Source: Bacteroidales bacterium (lineage in GTDB: Bacteria > Bacteroidota > Bacteroidia > Bacteroidales > UBA3663). From it: DNA of 64,000 nucleotides. The stretch spans positions 19,282 to 83,281 of the forward strand of contig JAFYZW010000046.1 in assembly GCA_017548545.1 (NCBI GenBank). Direction: 5' to 3'. The translations under genes were made by a program, and so were the position numbers. The notes below the pieces were generated by a model. It was not told where the DNA came from. It ran no database searches and saw nothing but the letters and a program-made list of their open reading frames with translations. Below, piece after piece: positions 47,225 to 55,145 of this stretch. Position 1 is the first letter of the stretch, and each line of letters opens with the position of its first letter.

Positions 47225-48436
47225 ATGAACATCGTCAAAAAGTACACAGAAACGAGCCTCGTGCTGCGTATCATGATCGGCCTCGTGTTGGGCGCTCTCC
47301 TTGGTCTGTTTTTCCCACAGTTGAAAGGCATTTCCATCTTGGGTAATCTGTTCGTAAATGCCCTGAAAGCCATTGCTCCTGTATTGGTGGCCATTCTTGT
47401 GGCAAGTGCTGTTGCCAAGGCACATGGAGGTCTTGGCCCACGTTTCCGCACCGTCATCACGCTCTACCTTGTCACCACCCTGATTGCAGCCATCGTAGCT
47501 GTAGTGGGCAGCTTCCTCTTCCCCGTTTCGATGGTCTTGAAGGAAGGTGCATCGTCTGAAGCTGCTCCGGGAGCCTTGGTGGATGTCTTCTCGAACCTTA
47601 TTACCAATATGGTGGCCAATCCTGTTTCGGCGGTGGCTAATGCCAATTATCTCGGCGTGCTTTTCTGGTCGGTCATCATTGGTCTTGCTCTCAAGCGATT
47701 GGCGGCTCCCGCCACGCTGGCTGCCGTAACCGATTTCGCTGAGGCGATCTCTCTCGTCGTACGTTGGGTCATCCAGTTTGCACCCTTCGGAATTTTCGGC
47801 TTGGTGTTCACTTCGGTCTCGGAAAGTGGCATGGAGATTTTTACCGACTACGGTCGTCTGCTGCTGCTCCTCGTAGGATGTATGCTCTTCTCCTCACTCG
47901 TCATCAACCCGATTATCGTTTATTTCTTTATCCGTCGTAATCCCTATCCATTGGTATGGACGTGCTTAAAGGAGAGCGGTATCCATGCCTTCTTCACTCG
48001 TTCATCGGCTGCCAATATCCCCATCAACATGCAGCTCTGCAAGAAGTTCAATCTTGACGAGAAGTTCTATTCTGTCAGCATCCCGCTTGGCTCGACCATC
48101 AACATGGATGGTGCAGCCGTGACCATCACGGTGATGACGTTGGCCACCTGTCATACGCTCGGTATCGAAGTCAGCTTCATGTCGGCTATCCTGCTCAGTT
48201 TCCTTTCAGCGTTGGCCGCCTGTGGTGCTTCTGGTGTAGCCGGAGGTTCATTGCTTCTTATCCCGATGGCCTGTTCGCTTTTCGGTATCTCCAACGACAT
48301 TGCAATGGAGGCTGTAGCTGTCGGTTTCATTATCGGCGTTGTACAGGATTCGGTTGAGACTGCGCTCAATTCGAGTGGTGATGCCATCTTCACAATCACT
48401 TCCGAATGGCACGATAAGGCCAAGAAAGGGGAATGA
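47225..48436 (+). CDS. sstT: Serine/threonine:sodium symporter SstT
   Basis: A 403-aa inner-membrane carrier of the glutamate/dicarboxylate symporter fold. It opens SLVLRIMIGLVLGALLGL and has the HP1 loop serines in TRSSAANIPINM (near 260), the sodium-binding NMDGAAVT and the HP2 region AACGASGVAGGSLLLIP. These agree with SstT specifically. It takes up serine and threonine, the probable substrates of the ThrE-type exporter encoded 5 kb upstream. A strong terminator follows. Confidence 0.93.
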   Translation: MNIVKKYTETSLVLRIMIGLVLGALLGLFFPQLKGISILGNLFVNALKAIAPVLVAILVASAVAKAHGGLGPRFRTVITLYLVTTLIAAIVAVVGSFLFPVSMVLKEGASSEAAPGALVDVFSNLITNMVANPVSAVANANYLGVLFWSVIIGLALKRLAAPATLAAVTDFAEAISLVVRWVIQFAPFGIFGLVFTSVSESGMEIFTDYGRLLLLLVGCMLFSSLVINPIIVYFFIRRNPYPLVWTCLKESGIHAFFTRSSAANIPINMQLCKKFNLDEKFYSVSIPLGSTINMDGAAVTITVMTLATCHTLGIEVSFMSAILLSFLSALAACGASGVAGGSLLLIPMACSLFGISNDIAMEAVAVGFIIGVVQDSVETALNSSGDAIFTITSEWHDKAKKGE

Positions 48437-48459
48437 TTCGATTATCTAGGTTACTTCGA

Positions 48460-48500
48460 AATAATATGGCTCTGAATGTTAGTTTCAGAGCCATATTATT
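48460..48500. terminator. Bidirectional terminator between sstT and the hydrolase
   Basis: A perfect 17-base inverted repeat (48460-48476 and 48484-48500), loop TGTTAGT, followed by ATTTTGC. The right arm includes the last bases of the stop codon region of the converging hydrolase gene (stop at 48499-48501). Confidence 0.85.
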
Positions 48501-49383
48501 ATTTTGCACGTTCGATATTCTCGAGCATAAGCTGTGTGAACTCTTCGGGTTTCTCCATGTTCGACATGTGCCCACAGTCGGGAATAATCACTTGTTTGCT
48601 GTTGGGCAGGTATTTCAGCATGGGGTTCTTACCCTTTCCCTCATTCTCACCCGAAAGAATCAGTACGGGGAGTTCTGGACAACGAGTCTTAAGCGTGTCC
48701 CATGCCTCGTAACCATAATAGTTGCGCATTTCACGATTAACTAGCTGCCAGCCATCCCAACCGTTTACCTGCTCTGTTATAGATACTCTGATAGCCTCAC
48801 GATTGGACCCGCCACCGCCTACAAGTTTCTCAATCCATTCTTCCTTCCATTTGTCTATACCCTTTTCAAGGTTCTGGGCAATGACCGAGTCCTTGCGAGC
48901 CAGTTCAAGGCTATCGAAGGGTGTCGATGGTCCTGGCATGTTGCGGATGTTGCCCGAAGCCAGAGTGGCCGTGAGCAGGCGGTCGGGATGCATGGCCACC
49001 ATCTCGCTTGCCACAAACGATCCCATCGAAAGGCCCACAACATGCGCTTTGTCGAGATGCAGCGAATCCATCACGGTCATCATATCATCGAGATGAGTGA
49101 ACTGAACGCCTGCCTGTTGTTTGGAGGAATGACCGTAGCCTCGCATCTCGGGCCGTATCACACGATAACCGGCATCGAGCAAGGCTTTCATCTGCGGATC
49201 CCACATCCTTAGGTCGAGTGTATGACCATGGAGCAGAATTACGGGTGTGCCTTCGCCTTGTGATTCGTAGTAGATTTGGCCGCCATCACTTACGGGTATG
49301 TACCCTTTCTCGATCTTCGCTTGTTTCGCACAGGATATCAGCAGCAAAATGGCTGCCGATAGGAGGATTGTTGTTTTTTTCAT
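48499..49383 (-). CDS. Alpha/beta hydrolase lipoprotein
   Basis: A 294-aa hydrolase with lipobox LLISC (Cys18). The fold is clear: LLHGHTLDLRMW (oxyanion region), nucleophile S119 in VGLSMGS, catalytic Asp region PVLILSGENEGKG and His in PDCGHMSNMEKPEEF. Lipid-anchored, so periplasmic or on the outer membrane; an esterase-like activity is likely, with the substrate unknown. It starts 12 bases after the vsr stop and probably shares that transcript. Confidence 0.88.
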   Translation of the reverse strand: MKKTTILLSAAILLLISCAKQAKIEKGYIPVSDGGQIYYESQGEGTPVILLHGHTLDLRMWDPQMKALLDAGYRVIRPEMRGYGHSSKQQAGVQFTHLDDMMTVMDSLHLDKAHVVGLSMGSFVASEMVAMHPDRLLTATLASGNIRNMPGPSTPFDSLELARKDSVIAQNLEKGIDKWKEEWIEKLVGGGGSNREAIRVSITEQVNGWDGWQLVNREMRNYYGYEAWDTLKTRCPELPVLILSGENEGKGKNPMLKYLPNSKQVIIPDCGHMSNMEKPEEFTQLMLENIERAK

Positions 49384-49395
49384 TTTATGGTCGAT

Positions 49396-49980
49396 TTATT
49401 GTGTTTCTTCAAGTGTGTCGCTATCATCAGCCACCAAAGAGTAAGAAGTTTCACCCATTTCTTCCAATTGATATCTCTTTACTGCGGGACGTCTGCTCTT
49501 TGCATTATCCAACTCGATTTGGCTGAGAGTAAGCACGAGGCTCCGTAGGGTCTGTTCTCTGATTTCTGTTTGGTTGAGCTGGCATTCCCATATCACAATC
49601 ACATTCCAGCCAAGTAGCTTCAAAGCCTCTCTGTCCTCGAGGTCACGAGCCTTGTTGCGTTCAATCTTTTTTGTCCAGAATTCGACACGAGTTCGTGGCA
49701 TCACGAAATATTTGCAATGCACTCCTCCCCTTTCGTCTTCGACGGGCGATGGCAAGGGCGGTTCAGTATGCCCATGCCAAAAGCAGCCGTTCACCAGGAT
49801 CACGGTTTTCAGGCGGCGTATCACGATGTCGGGTCTGCCTGGCAGGCGCTTGACGTGCAGACGATATCTGAACCCATGTGCATAAAGGTATTTCCTGACC
49901 CATAGTTCAGGTTTCGTGTCCTTTCCATGGATGTGACTCATGCAAAGGTGCCTTTGTGCAGGTGTTAGTTTGTCTGCCAT
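49396..49980 (-). CDS. vsr: Very short patch repair endonuclease (Vsr)
   Basis: Nicks beside T-G mismatches arising from deaminated 5-methylcytosine. It has MSHIHGKDTKPELWVRKYL, catalytic D51 in RPDIVI, and NGCFWHGH with C66, H69 and H71. At 194 aa it is longer than the usual 135-150 aa because of an extra C-terminal tail (about 145-194). No cytosine methyltransferase is present in the window, so it is an orphan here. It has its own promoter. Confidence 0.92.
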   Translation of the reverse strand: MADKLTPAQRHLCMSHIHGKDTKPELWVRKYLYAHGFRYRLHVKRLPGRPDIVIRRLKTVILVNGCFWHGHTEPPLPSPVEDERGGVHCKYFVMPRTRVEFWTKKIERNKARDLEDREALKLLGWNVIVIWECQLNQTEIREQTLRSLVLTLSQIELDNAKSRRPAVKRYQLEEMGETSYSLVADDSDTLEETQ

Positions 49981-50001
49981 AATTATTTAGTAATCACGCT
50001 G

Positions 50002-50031
50002 CAAAGATAAGGATTATTTGCGTAATCCAAA
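50002..50031 (-). promoter_or_regulatory. Promoter for vsr
   Basis: Reverse-strand TTTG (50028-50031) and TATCTTTG (50002-50009) with an 18-base spacer; the ATG at 49980 lies about 22 bases downstream. Confidence 0.6.
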
Positions 50032-50041
50032 AGGTTTTGGA

Positions 50042-50083
50042 CAAAAAAAGGACCGAAAATGACTGCAAAAGCCATTTTCGGTC
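50042..50083 (-). terminator. Terminator after the NigD-like gene
   Basis: GACCGAAAATG (50051-50061) pairs with CATTTTCGGTC (50073-50083), 11-base loop, followed on the reverse strand by CTTTTTTTG (50042-50050). Confidence 0.85.
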
Positions 50084-50108
50084 ATGTTATCTGTCGATTG
50101 ATCAAATC

Positions 50109-50855
50109 TTATTCATAATTTCCCTTATGGAAATTCTCACGGCTTACAGAAATATCCTTCACTGTACCATCGTTGCACTTGATGGTAACATTCACATTAC
50201 CGCTGCCTGGAATCAGTTCATCGAGGTCATTAAGGTAATACGAAGTGTAGAAATAGATAGGGCCGTTGGATGGATCGGTCTTGCTGCTGTGGCGATTGTA
50301 ATAGAGGTTGAATGTGATAGCATTCTCGGTGATCGAAGCTGGATCATAAACCAGGTTGATAGTAGGCTTTATTGAAACGCCGTTCACCAAAGAATAGGGA
50401 CCATTGACTACAGTGTTGAGATATCCGCGATATGCCCAGGTGTCCATGAACTCAGTAACCTGGAAGATACTGTCTTCCGCAGTGACAAGGGCTTCGTTAG
50501 CTTTCTGCAAGCTCATGGGATAGAGCTCATCGAGGTATCTGCCGTCATACAGTTCGGCTCCGGTGATGGACTTGCCGTCTGTTGAAATCTGACTTGCCTT
50601 GTATTGGAAATATAACATTGCACGCGAATGGTTGCCAAAACCCTTGGAGTCGGTGATTTCGGCAACGCTCGAAGTGGTAGGGATAACCTTGCCGCCAGTG
50701 TCGCTATAGAGGGTATAACCAGAGGTTAAGGAACCTGTAATGGTGTAAAAACCGTATGCTGAGTAGGTGTTTTCAGATTCATCGTCGCTACTGAGACATG
50801 AAGTGAGTGTGCATGCTGCCATAGCAGCAAAAAGAAGTGTTTTGAGGAGTTTCAT
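50109..50855 (-). CDS. NigD-like lipoprotein
   Basis: A 248-aa lipoprotein with lipobox TLTSC and a charged SSDDES linker after it. The beta-rich body has LYSDTGGKVIPTTSSVAE and RAMLYFQYKASQI, which match the NigD N- and C-terminal domains found across Bacteroidota (named after a plasmid gene linked to nigrescin). The role is not known. The ATG at 50855 opens directly into the signal peptide; the longer frame to 50909 is not used. Single gene with its own promoter and terminator. Confidence 0.82.
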   Translation of the reverse strand: MKLLKTLLFAAMAACTLTSCLSSDDESENTYSAYGFYTITGSLTSGYTLYSDTGGKVIPTTSSVAEITDSKGFGNHSRAMLYFQYKASQISTDGKSITGAELYDGRYLDELYPMSLQKANEALVTAEDSIFQVTEFMDTWAYRGYLNTVVNGPYSLVNGVSIKPTINLVYDPASITENAITFNLYYNRHSSKTDPSNGPIYFYTSYYLNDLDELIPGSGNVNVTIKCNDGTVKDISVSRENFHKGNYE

Positions 50856-50878
50856 AATAATTTGTTTTTTTGCGGCTG

Positions 50879-50910
50879 CAAATATAGGCCAAATACGACA
50901 ATTATCCAAA
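50879..50910 (-). promoter_or_regulatory. Promoter for the NigD-like gene
   Basis: Reverse-strand TTTG (50907-50910) and TATATTTG (50879-50886) with a 20-base spacer. Confidence 0.6.
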
Positions 50911-50945
50911 TTTTTTAGGTTAAATAAGAGAAATAATGGTAAAAA

Positions 50946-50977
50946 TTTGCAAATCGCTGTTTTTTTGTGTATCTTTG
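50946..50977 (+). promoter_or_regulatory. Promoter for the racemase-family gene
   Basis: TTTG (50946-50949) and TATCTTTG (50970-50977) with a 20-base spacer; the ATG at 51015 is about 30 bases after the expected start. Confidence 0.6.
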
Positions 50978-51014
50978 CCGCATAAAAAACACCTTAACAC
51001 ATAGCTAACACATT

Positions 51015-51671
51015 ATGAAAAAAGTAGTTTGCGTACACACCGCGATGGCTTTAGTAGGGCCGCTTACTGATATTTTTCACGAGTACTTTCCCGAAGTACA
51101 AGTCGAGCATATTGCTGAGAGTTCGCTCATTAAGGAGGTGATTGCCAACAATGCTGTGACACCTGCTGTCTGTCGTCGTCTGCTCGATTATTACAATGCT
51201 GCTGCCGATTCGGGTGCAGATATCATTTTCAATACCTGCTCATCGGTTGGTGATGTGGCGGATCTTGGCAACAGGATTGCACGTGTCCCCGTCTTCCGCA
51301 TCGATCGCCCGATGGCTGAGAAAGCTGTGCGCGAAGCTAAGCGCATCGGTGTGATTTCTACCTTGCCCACGACGCTTGATCCCACTTGCCGTCTGTTGCT
51401 GGCATGTGCGAAGGAGGCCGGTACCGAAGTTGAACTTGTCGAGGGTCTTGCCGATGGTGCTTTCGCTGCTGGTCAAAGTGGCGATGGTGCTACACACGAC
51501 CGACTCATCGCCGAAGCTGCAGCTCAAATTGCCGATAAGGTCGAACTGTTTGTCCTTGCACAAGGTTCGATGGCTCGCATGGAGCAGCGTTTGTCCGAAC
51601 TCACCGGCAAGCCTGTCCTCTCCTCACCCGTCCTCGGTGTCAAGGGCCTCCGCAAATATCTTGGATTTTAA
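51015..51671 (+). CDS. Asp/Glu/hydantoin racemase family protein
   Basis: A 218-aa enzyme of the Asp/Glu racemase superfamily. One conserved Cys is visible in IFNTCSSVGD (near 76); the second catalytic Cys, normally in the C-terminal half, appears replaced (FVLAQGSMARM). A one-Cys enzyme may be an isomerase or decarboxylase rather than a two-base racemase. RIGVISTLPTTLDPTCRL is typical of the family. It converges with the acid-sugar kinase gene, and its relatives often lie beside such kinases, so it may belong to the same pathway. Confidence 0.78.
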   Translation: MKKVVCVHTAMALVGPLTDIFHEYFPEVQVEHIAESSLIKEVIANNAVTPAVCRRLLDYYNAAADSGADIIFNTCSSVGDVADLGNRIARVPVFRIDRPMAEKAVREAKRIGVISTLPTTLDPTCRLLLACAKEAGTEVELVEGLADGAFAAGQSGDGATHDRLIAEAAAQIADKVELFVLAQGSMARMEQRLSELTGKPVLSSPVLGVKGLRKYLGF

Positions 51672-51712
51672 TCCCTCAAACCTTCAAACCCCTCAACCTC
51701 TCAAACCCTCAT
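51672..51712. repeat. Tandem CTCAAACC tract between converging genes
   Basis: Near-copies of CCTCAAACC/CTTCAAACC (8-9 bases) fill the space after the racemase stop and run into the end of the acid-sugar kinase gene, encoding its last residues (EGLRG) and stop codon at 51693-51695. Confidence 0.75.
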
Positions 51713-52925
51713 AAATCTCTCGAAGCGAGCGTGGTCCTCCTACGTTCCCAGGGAAGATGATATATGGGAAACTCTCTGTCATCACACAAGGCACACTATT
51801 GATCACCTGCCCCATCACGCGTGCAGTCTTTACTGAGAGTCCCTTGGTCAGGATGTCATGACTGGTGATGCCTCCCTTAGCCACGACATAACTTGGACGA
51901 ATCGTTAGGCGACGCACAATATCTACCAGAAAATCCGAAACAACCTGTCCCAAATGCAGACGCTTGGCGGCATCCTCGATACGAACCTCCTTCCGAGCCG
52001 TATAGACAATGGGCGTGATGCCATGCATCGATAACTTCTTGATGTCTTCCTGTGTTTTCGCCATCAGGTCCGCAGGCTCGTTAATAATGTTCTCGATGGG
52101 CAGTTCGATACCTTGCACCCGATCGGCTTTGAGCAGTTCGTTGATCTGTTCGGTTGTCTTGCGAACATGTGAACCCACGATAAAGATGCCCGTGCCATTC
52201 GAGCGGATTCCGAGATCTTCCTTTTTTAGTAATTGTTTGTTGTCAATGCCGCTCAATGCGCGTGGCAACGAGGAAGAACTGCGGATAACTACCGAACACT
52301 CCTCCCCTTCGATAGCCGAGAAAAGCGTGTCGCGGAACGTGTTCAGCTCGTCGTAGGTCTGCGCATTTACAATCTCAAAGTCCTCGGGATCTCCCCCTTT
52401 CTCTCTGATGTAATCCACCAGATTGGCATTCTTGTAACCAAAGACATTATCGCGTGCAAATTCGCTTTCCGAAACTGGGATAAGTTTCTCACCAGCACGC
52501 ATATAATGTGTCTCATCTATCGTGATGCGCCTACTCTCGATAAGAGCAGGAGCAAAGGGAATCTTGGACCATACCATGTAACCATGAGCCTGCAACCCCT
52601 CGCGCATCACATAGGGCTCCAAGGGGAAGTGTCCGCGCAGACACGAGTCGCTGCGGCTGACACAGATGAGGCGATACCCAAACATTTGATTCACACGAAT
52701 CACAGCTTCGAGAGCGCTGGTCAAAGTCCTACGTGCTGCTTTGGCAGTAAGCGCTCGCGTATTGGTCAGGATATAGAAGAACGGCACCTCGTCCTGCATT
52801 GCCATGCGAATGTTCTCGTCACACCAGTCAGTAACGAGGAGGCAGGAATGCACGGTTTGTATGCCTGTCGGATCGTCATCGAAGACGACCATTCGAGTCT
52901 GAGGATGCAGATTACTTAGGTTCAT
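51693..52925 (-). CDS. Four-carbon acid sugar kinase family protein (DUF1537, OtnK-like)
   Basis: A 410-aa kinase. The N-terminal sugar-binding domain starts VVFDDDPTGIQTVH, and the C-terminal nucleotide-binding domain has VAKGGITSHDI (near 355) and FPGNVGG near the end. OtnK-type enzymes phosphorylate 4-carbon acid sugars such as erythronate or threonate before oxidation and decarboxylation. The expected dehydrogenase and aldolase are not in this window. The ATG at 52925 overlaps the end of the MFS gene by 14 bases; an alternative ATG lies at 52958. The C-terminus ends in a repeat tract. Confidence 0.85.
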   Translation of the reverse strand: MNLSNLHPQTRMVVFDDDPTGIQTVHSCLLVTDWCDENIRMAMQDEVPFFYILTNTRALTAKAARRTLTSALEAVIRVNQMFGYRLICVSRSDSCLRGHFPLEPYVMREGLQAHGYMVWSKIPFAPALIESRRITIDETHYMRAGEKLIPVSESEFARDNVFGYKNANLVDYIREKGGDPEDFEIVNAQTYDELNTFRDTLFSAIEGEECSVVIRSSSSLPRALSGIDNKQLLKKEDLGIRSNGTGIFIVGSHVRKTTEQINELLKADRVQGIELPIENIINEPADLMAKTQEDIKKLSMHGITPIVYTARKEVRIEDAAKRLHLGQVVSDFLVDIVRRLTIRPSYVVAKGGITSHDILTKGLSVKTARVMGQVINSVPCVMTESFPYIIFPGNVGGPRSLREIYEGLRG

Positions 52926-54135
52926 TGATGATTGGCTTTTCGGGATTGATGAACGCAAACAGGATGGCCGACAGTATCAGCATGCCGCCAATCATATAGA
53001 GCGGGAGGTTGTAGTTGTGGGTGGCATCGAGCAGATAGCCGAACATCAGCATGCAGCAGAATCCGCCCAAGTTGCCGAAGGTGTTCATCGCTCCCGAGAT
53101 GGAACCTGCAAAGTTCTTGCCCAGGTCGATGCACAATGCCCATGCCGAAGGAAGCATAAGGTCGAAGATGCCGAAGCAGAGCGAAAGGAAGATGAAGACT
53201 GCAACCTTGCCTGGAATGAAGGCGGCCAGCACCATAAATATGGCCGAAACAGCTAGACAAACCGAACCCATCGCCTTGCGCCCCACCTTGATGCCATATT
53301 TGGCCGTTAGTTTATCGGTCAGATAACCACCCGCGATGTTGCCACACATGCTCATGAGGAACGGGATAGCTACGGCATACTTCAATTGTTCGGAAGTGAA
53401 GCCGCGGCCTGCTTTCATGAACTCGGGGAACCATGAAAAGAAGAACCACGAGCCGAAGGCATAGAAGAAATACATGGCGCATAGCATCCAGAACTGCCTG
53501 TTCTTGAATATGGTGGCCCAAGGGATCTTGACCGAAGTATTCTTCGTTTTTCCCTGCTCCACAACTGAAGCCGATTGAGGTTTCTTGTCGCGATAATAAG
53601 CGAACCAGATGACCGACCAAACGATGCCGATAGCGCCAAGCAGATAGAACGAGAAACGCCAGCCTTGATTGTTGACGAGTGGGATGACGATGAACGGAGC
53701 GGCCGCGCCCCCCAGACGTGTGGCTGCCCAAACATATCCTTGAGCCTTACCGACCTTGTCTTTCTCGAACCATCGGCTGATGACGCTCGTCGAACAGGGC
53801 GATGCTCCTGCTTCACCAATGCCGAAACAGAAACGAATAGCCAGCATCGACATCAGTCCTCCGGCAAGGCCTGTAAAACTGGTGAAGGCCGACCACCACA
53901 ACACGATGAGTGCCAGCACCCAGCGATGTCCCATCTTGTCGCCTAATGCGCCCAAAGGAATCTGCATCAGGCCGTACGACAGCGTGAAGATACTCATCAC
54001 CCATCCCCAGCCACTCTGATCGATGCCGAGGTCGGCTTTGATCTCCATGCTCGAGAACGTGATGCACGTGCGGTCGAGGAACGTGATGACGCTCAGGATG
54101 ACCAGCAACGTCAGTATAATGTTTTTCCTACTCAT
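52912..54135 (-). CDS. MFS transporter (anion:cation symporter type)
   Basis: A 407-aa inner-membrane carrier with twelve transmembrane helices. It opens with LSVITFLDRTCITFSS and GLMQIPLGALGDKMGHRW, the motif-A region of the sugar-acid transporter group (glucarate, galactonate, hexuronate). Its neighbour is an acid-sugar kinase, so import of a short sugar acid is the simplest reading. It is preceded upstream on its strand by the long TTCGAA-type repeat tract. Confidence 0.88.
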   Translation of the reverse strand: MSRKNIILTLLVILSVITFLDRTCITFSSMEIKADLGIDQSGWGWVMSIFTLSYGLMQIPLGALGDKMGHRWVLALIVLWWSAFTSFTGLAGGLMSMLAIRFCFGIGEAGASPCSTSVISRWFEKDKVGKAQGYVWAATRLGGAAAPFIVIPLVNNQGWRFSFYLLGAIGIVWSVIWFAYYRDKKPQSASVVEQGKTKNTSVKIPWATIFKNRQFWMLCAMYFFYAFGSWFFFSWFPEFMKAGRGFTSEQLKYAVAIPFLMSMCGNIAGGYLTDKLTAKYGIKVGRKAMGSVCLAVSAIFMVLAAFIPGKVAVFIFLSLCFGIFDLMLPSAWALCIDLGKNFAGSISGAMNTFGNLGGFCCMLMFGYLLDATHNYNLPLYMIGGMLILSAILFAFINPEKPIINEPK

Positions 54136-54145
54136 TATTTCTTAT

Positions 54146-54263
54146 CCTTTCAAACCTTTCGAACCTTTCTTAACCCTTCTTAACCCCTCTTAACCTTTCG
54201 AACCCTTCAGAACCTTTCGAACCCTTCGAACCTTTCGAACTTTTCGAACCCTTCAGAACCTTC
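54146..54263. repeat. Tandem tract of 9-10-base units (AACCTTTCG type)
   Basis: About 13 consecutive units of the form (C/T)CCTTTCGAA, CCCTTCAGAA or CCTTTCTTAA. TTCGAA is itself a palindrome and recurs through the tract. The tract occupies nearly all of the gap between the BKACE stop and the MFS ATG. Confidence 0.85.
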
Positions 54264-54271
54264 TCATTCCC

Positions 54272-55114
54272 CTATTTCCCCCAATACGTCCCAATCTCCA
54301 ACATCTCACGTGCTTCGTCAGGTGTGGCTGGTTCGCAGCCCATCGCACGAATCAAAGTTACAAGACGTTCTACAAGTTCGGCATTGGTACGGGCAAGTTT
54401 ACCCTCAGCATAATAGAAACTGTCCTCAAAGCCTACTCGCACAGCGTTGGCGCCCATGCCAATGGCACAAGCTAGAATGGAAAAGTCCTTCATCGAGTCG
54501 TGATTGATGCCCCACGAAGTTCCAGGTTCAGTGAGGGCACAGAGCAGGGCGAGGTTGCGACCTGTGGCCGACAGGTTGCTCGAACCACCGGGACCTACAC
54601 AGAAATTATAATGGAGTGGTCGGCGTATTACGCCTTCGTCGGCCAGTCTGCTGCAGCATTCCACATGCGAGAGGTCGAAGAGTTCCATCTCGGGCACCAC
54701 GTTGGCTTCCTGCTGACGCTTGGCCCAATAGCGCAGGTCAGGCATGGTATTGATATAGACTGTTTCCCCGAAATTGACCGACCCCATGTTCAAAGATGCT
54801 ATTTCTACCTCGGGCACGTTGAGGCTGACGCAACGGTCGGCAAGCGAGAGGTCAGAAAGTCCACCCGTCGAACCCTGAATAATCATATCCGATTGTTCAC
54901 GGATAGCATGAATAGTCTGTCGGAAGACATCAAGTTCGAAAGTGGGATTTCCTTTGATGTCGCGTGTGTGTAGATGTACTTGGCAAGCTCCTGCACGATA
55001 ACAATTAAGCACGTCCTCGGTAATCTCTTCTGGCGTGAGCGGGTTCTTGCAGCCTTGTGGAATAGGTTTACCCACGTGGCAAACGGGTGCCACGGTTACG
55101 ATGATTTTTCGCAT
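54272..55114 (-). CDS. BKACE family enzyme (3-keto-5-aminohexanoate cleavage-like, DUF849)
   Basis: A 280-aa TIM-barrel zinc enzyme that condenses or cleaves beta-keto acids with acetyl-CoA. Zinc ligands H47 and H49 are in VHLHTRD; the fold continues with ASLNMGSVNFG, GINHDSM (third His region) and AVRVGFEDSFYY. The founding enzyme acts in lysine fermentation, but BKACE members use many beta-keto acids. No kamA/kdd genes are nearby, so the substrate is open. The neighbours suggest a sugar-acid or amino-acid catabolic set. Confidence 0.87.
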   Translation of the reverse strand: MRKIIVTVAPVCHVGKPIPQGCKNPLTPEEITEDVLNCYRAGACQVHLHTRDIKGNPTFELDVFRQTIHAIREQSDMIIQGSTGGLSDLSLADRCVSLNVPEVEIASLNMGSVNFGETVYINTMPDLRYWAKRQQEANVVPEMELFDLSHVECCSRLADEGVIRRPLHYNFCVGPGGSSNLSATGRNLALLCALTEPGTSWGINHDSMKDFSILACAIGMGANAVRVGFEDSFYYAEGKLARTNAELVERLVTLIRAMGCEPATPDEAREMLEIGTYWGK

Positions 55115-55145
55115 AGTATATGTGTGTTAAGAATTTATCGGTGTG

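Noticed and set aside
54146..54263. CRISPR array
   Set aside because: Units are 9-10 bases with no spacers and no cas genes nearby; it is a simple tandem tract.
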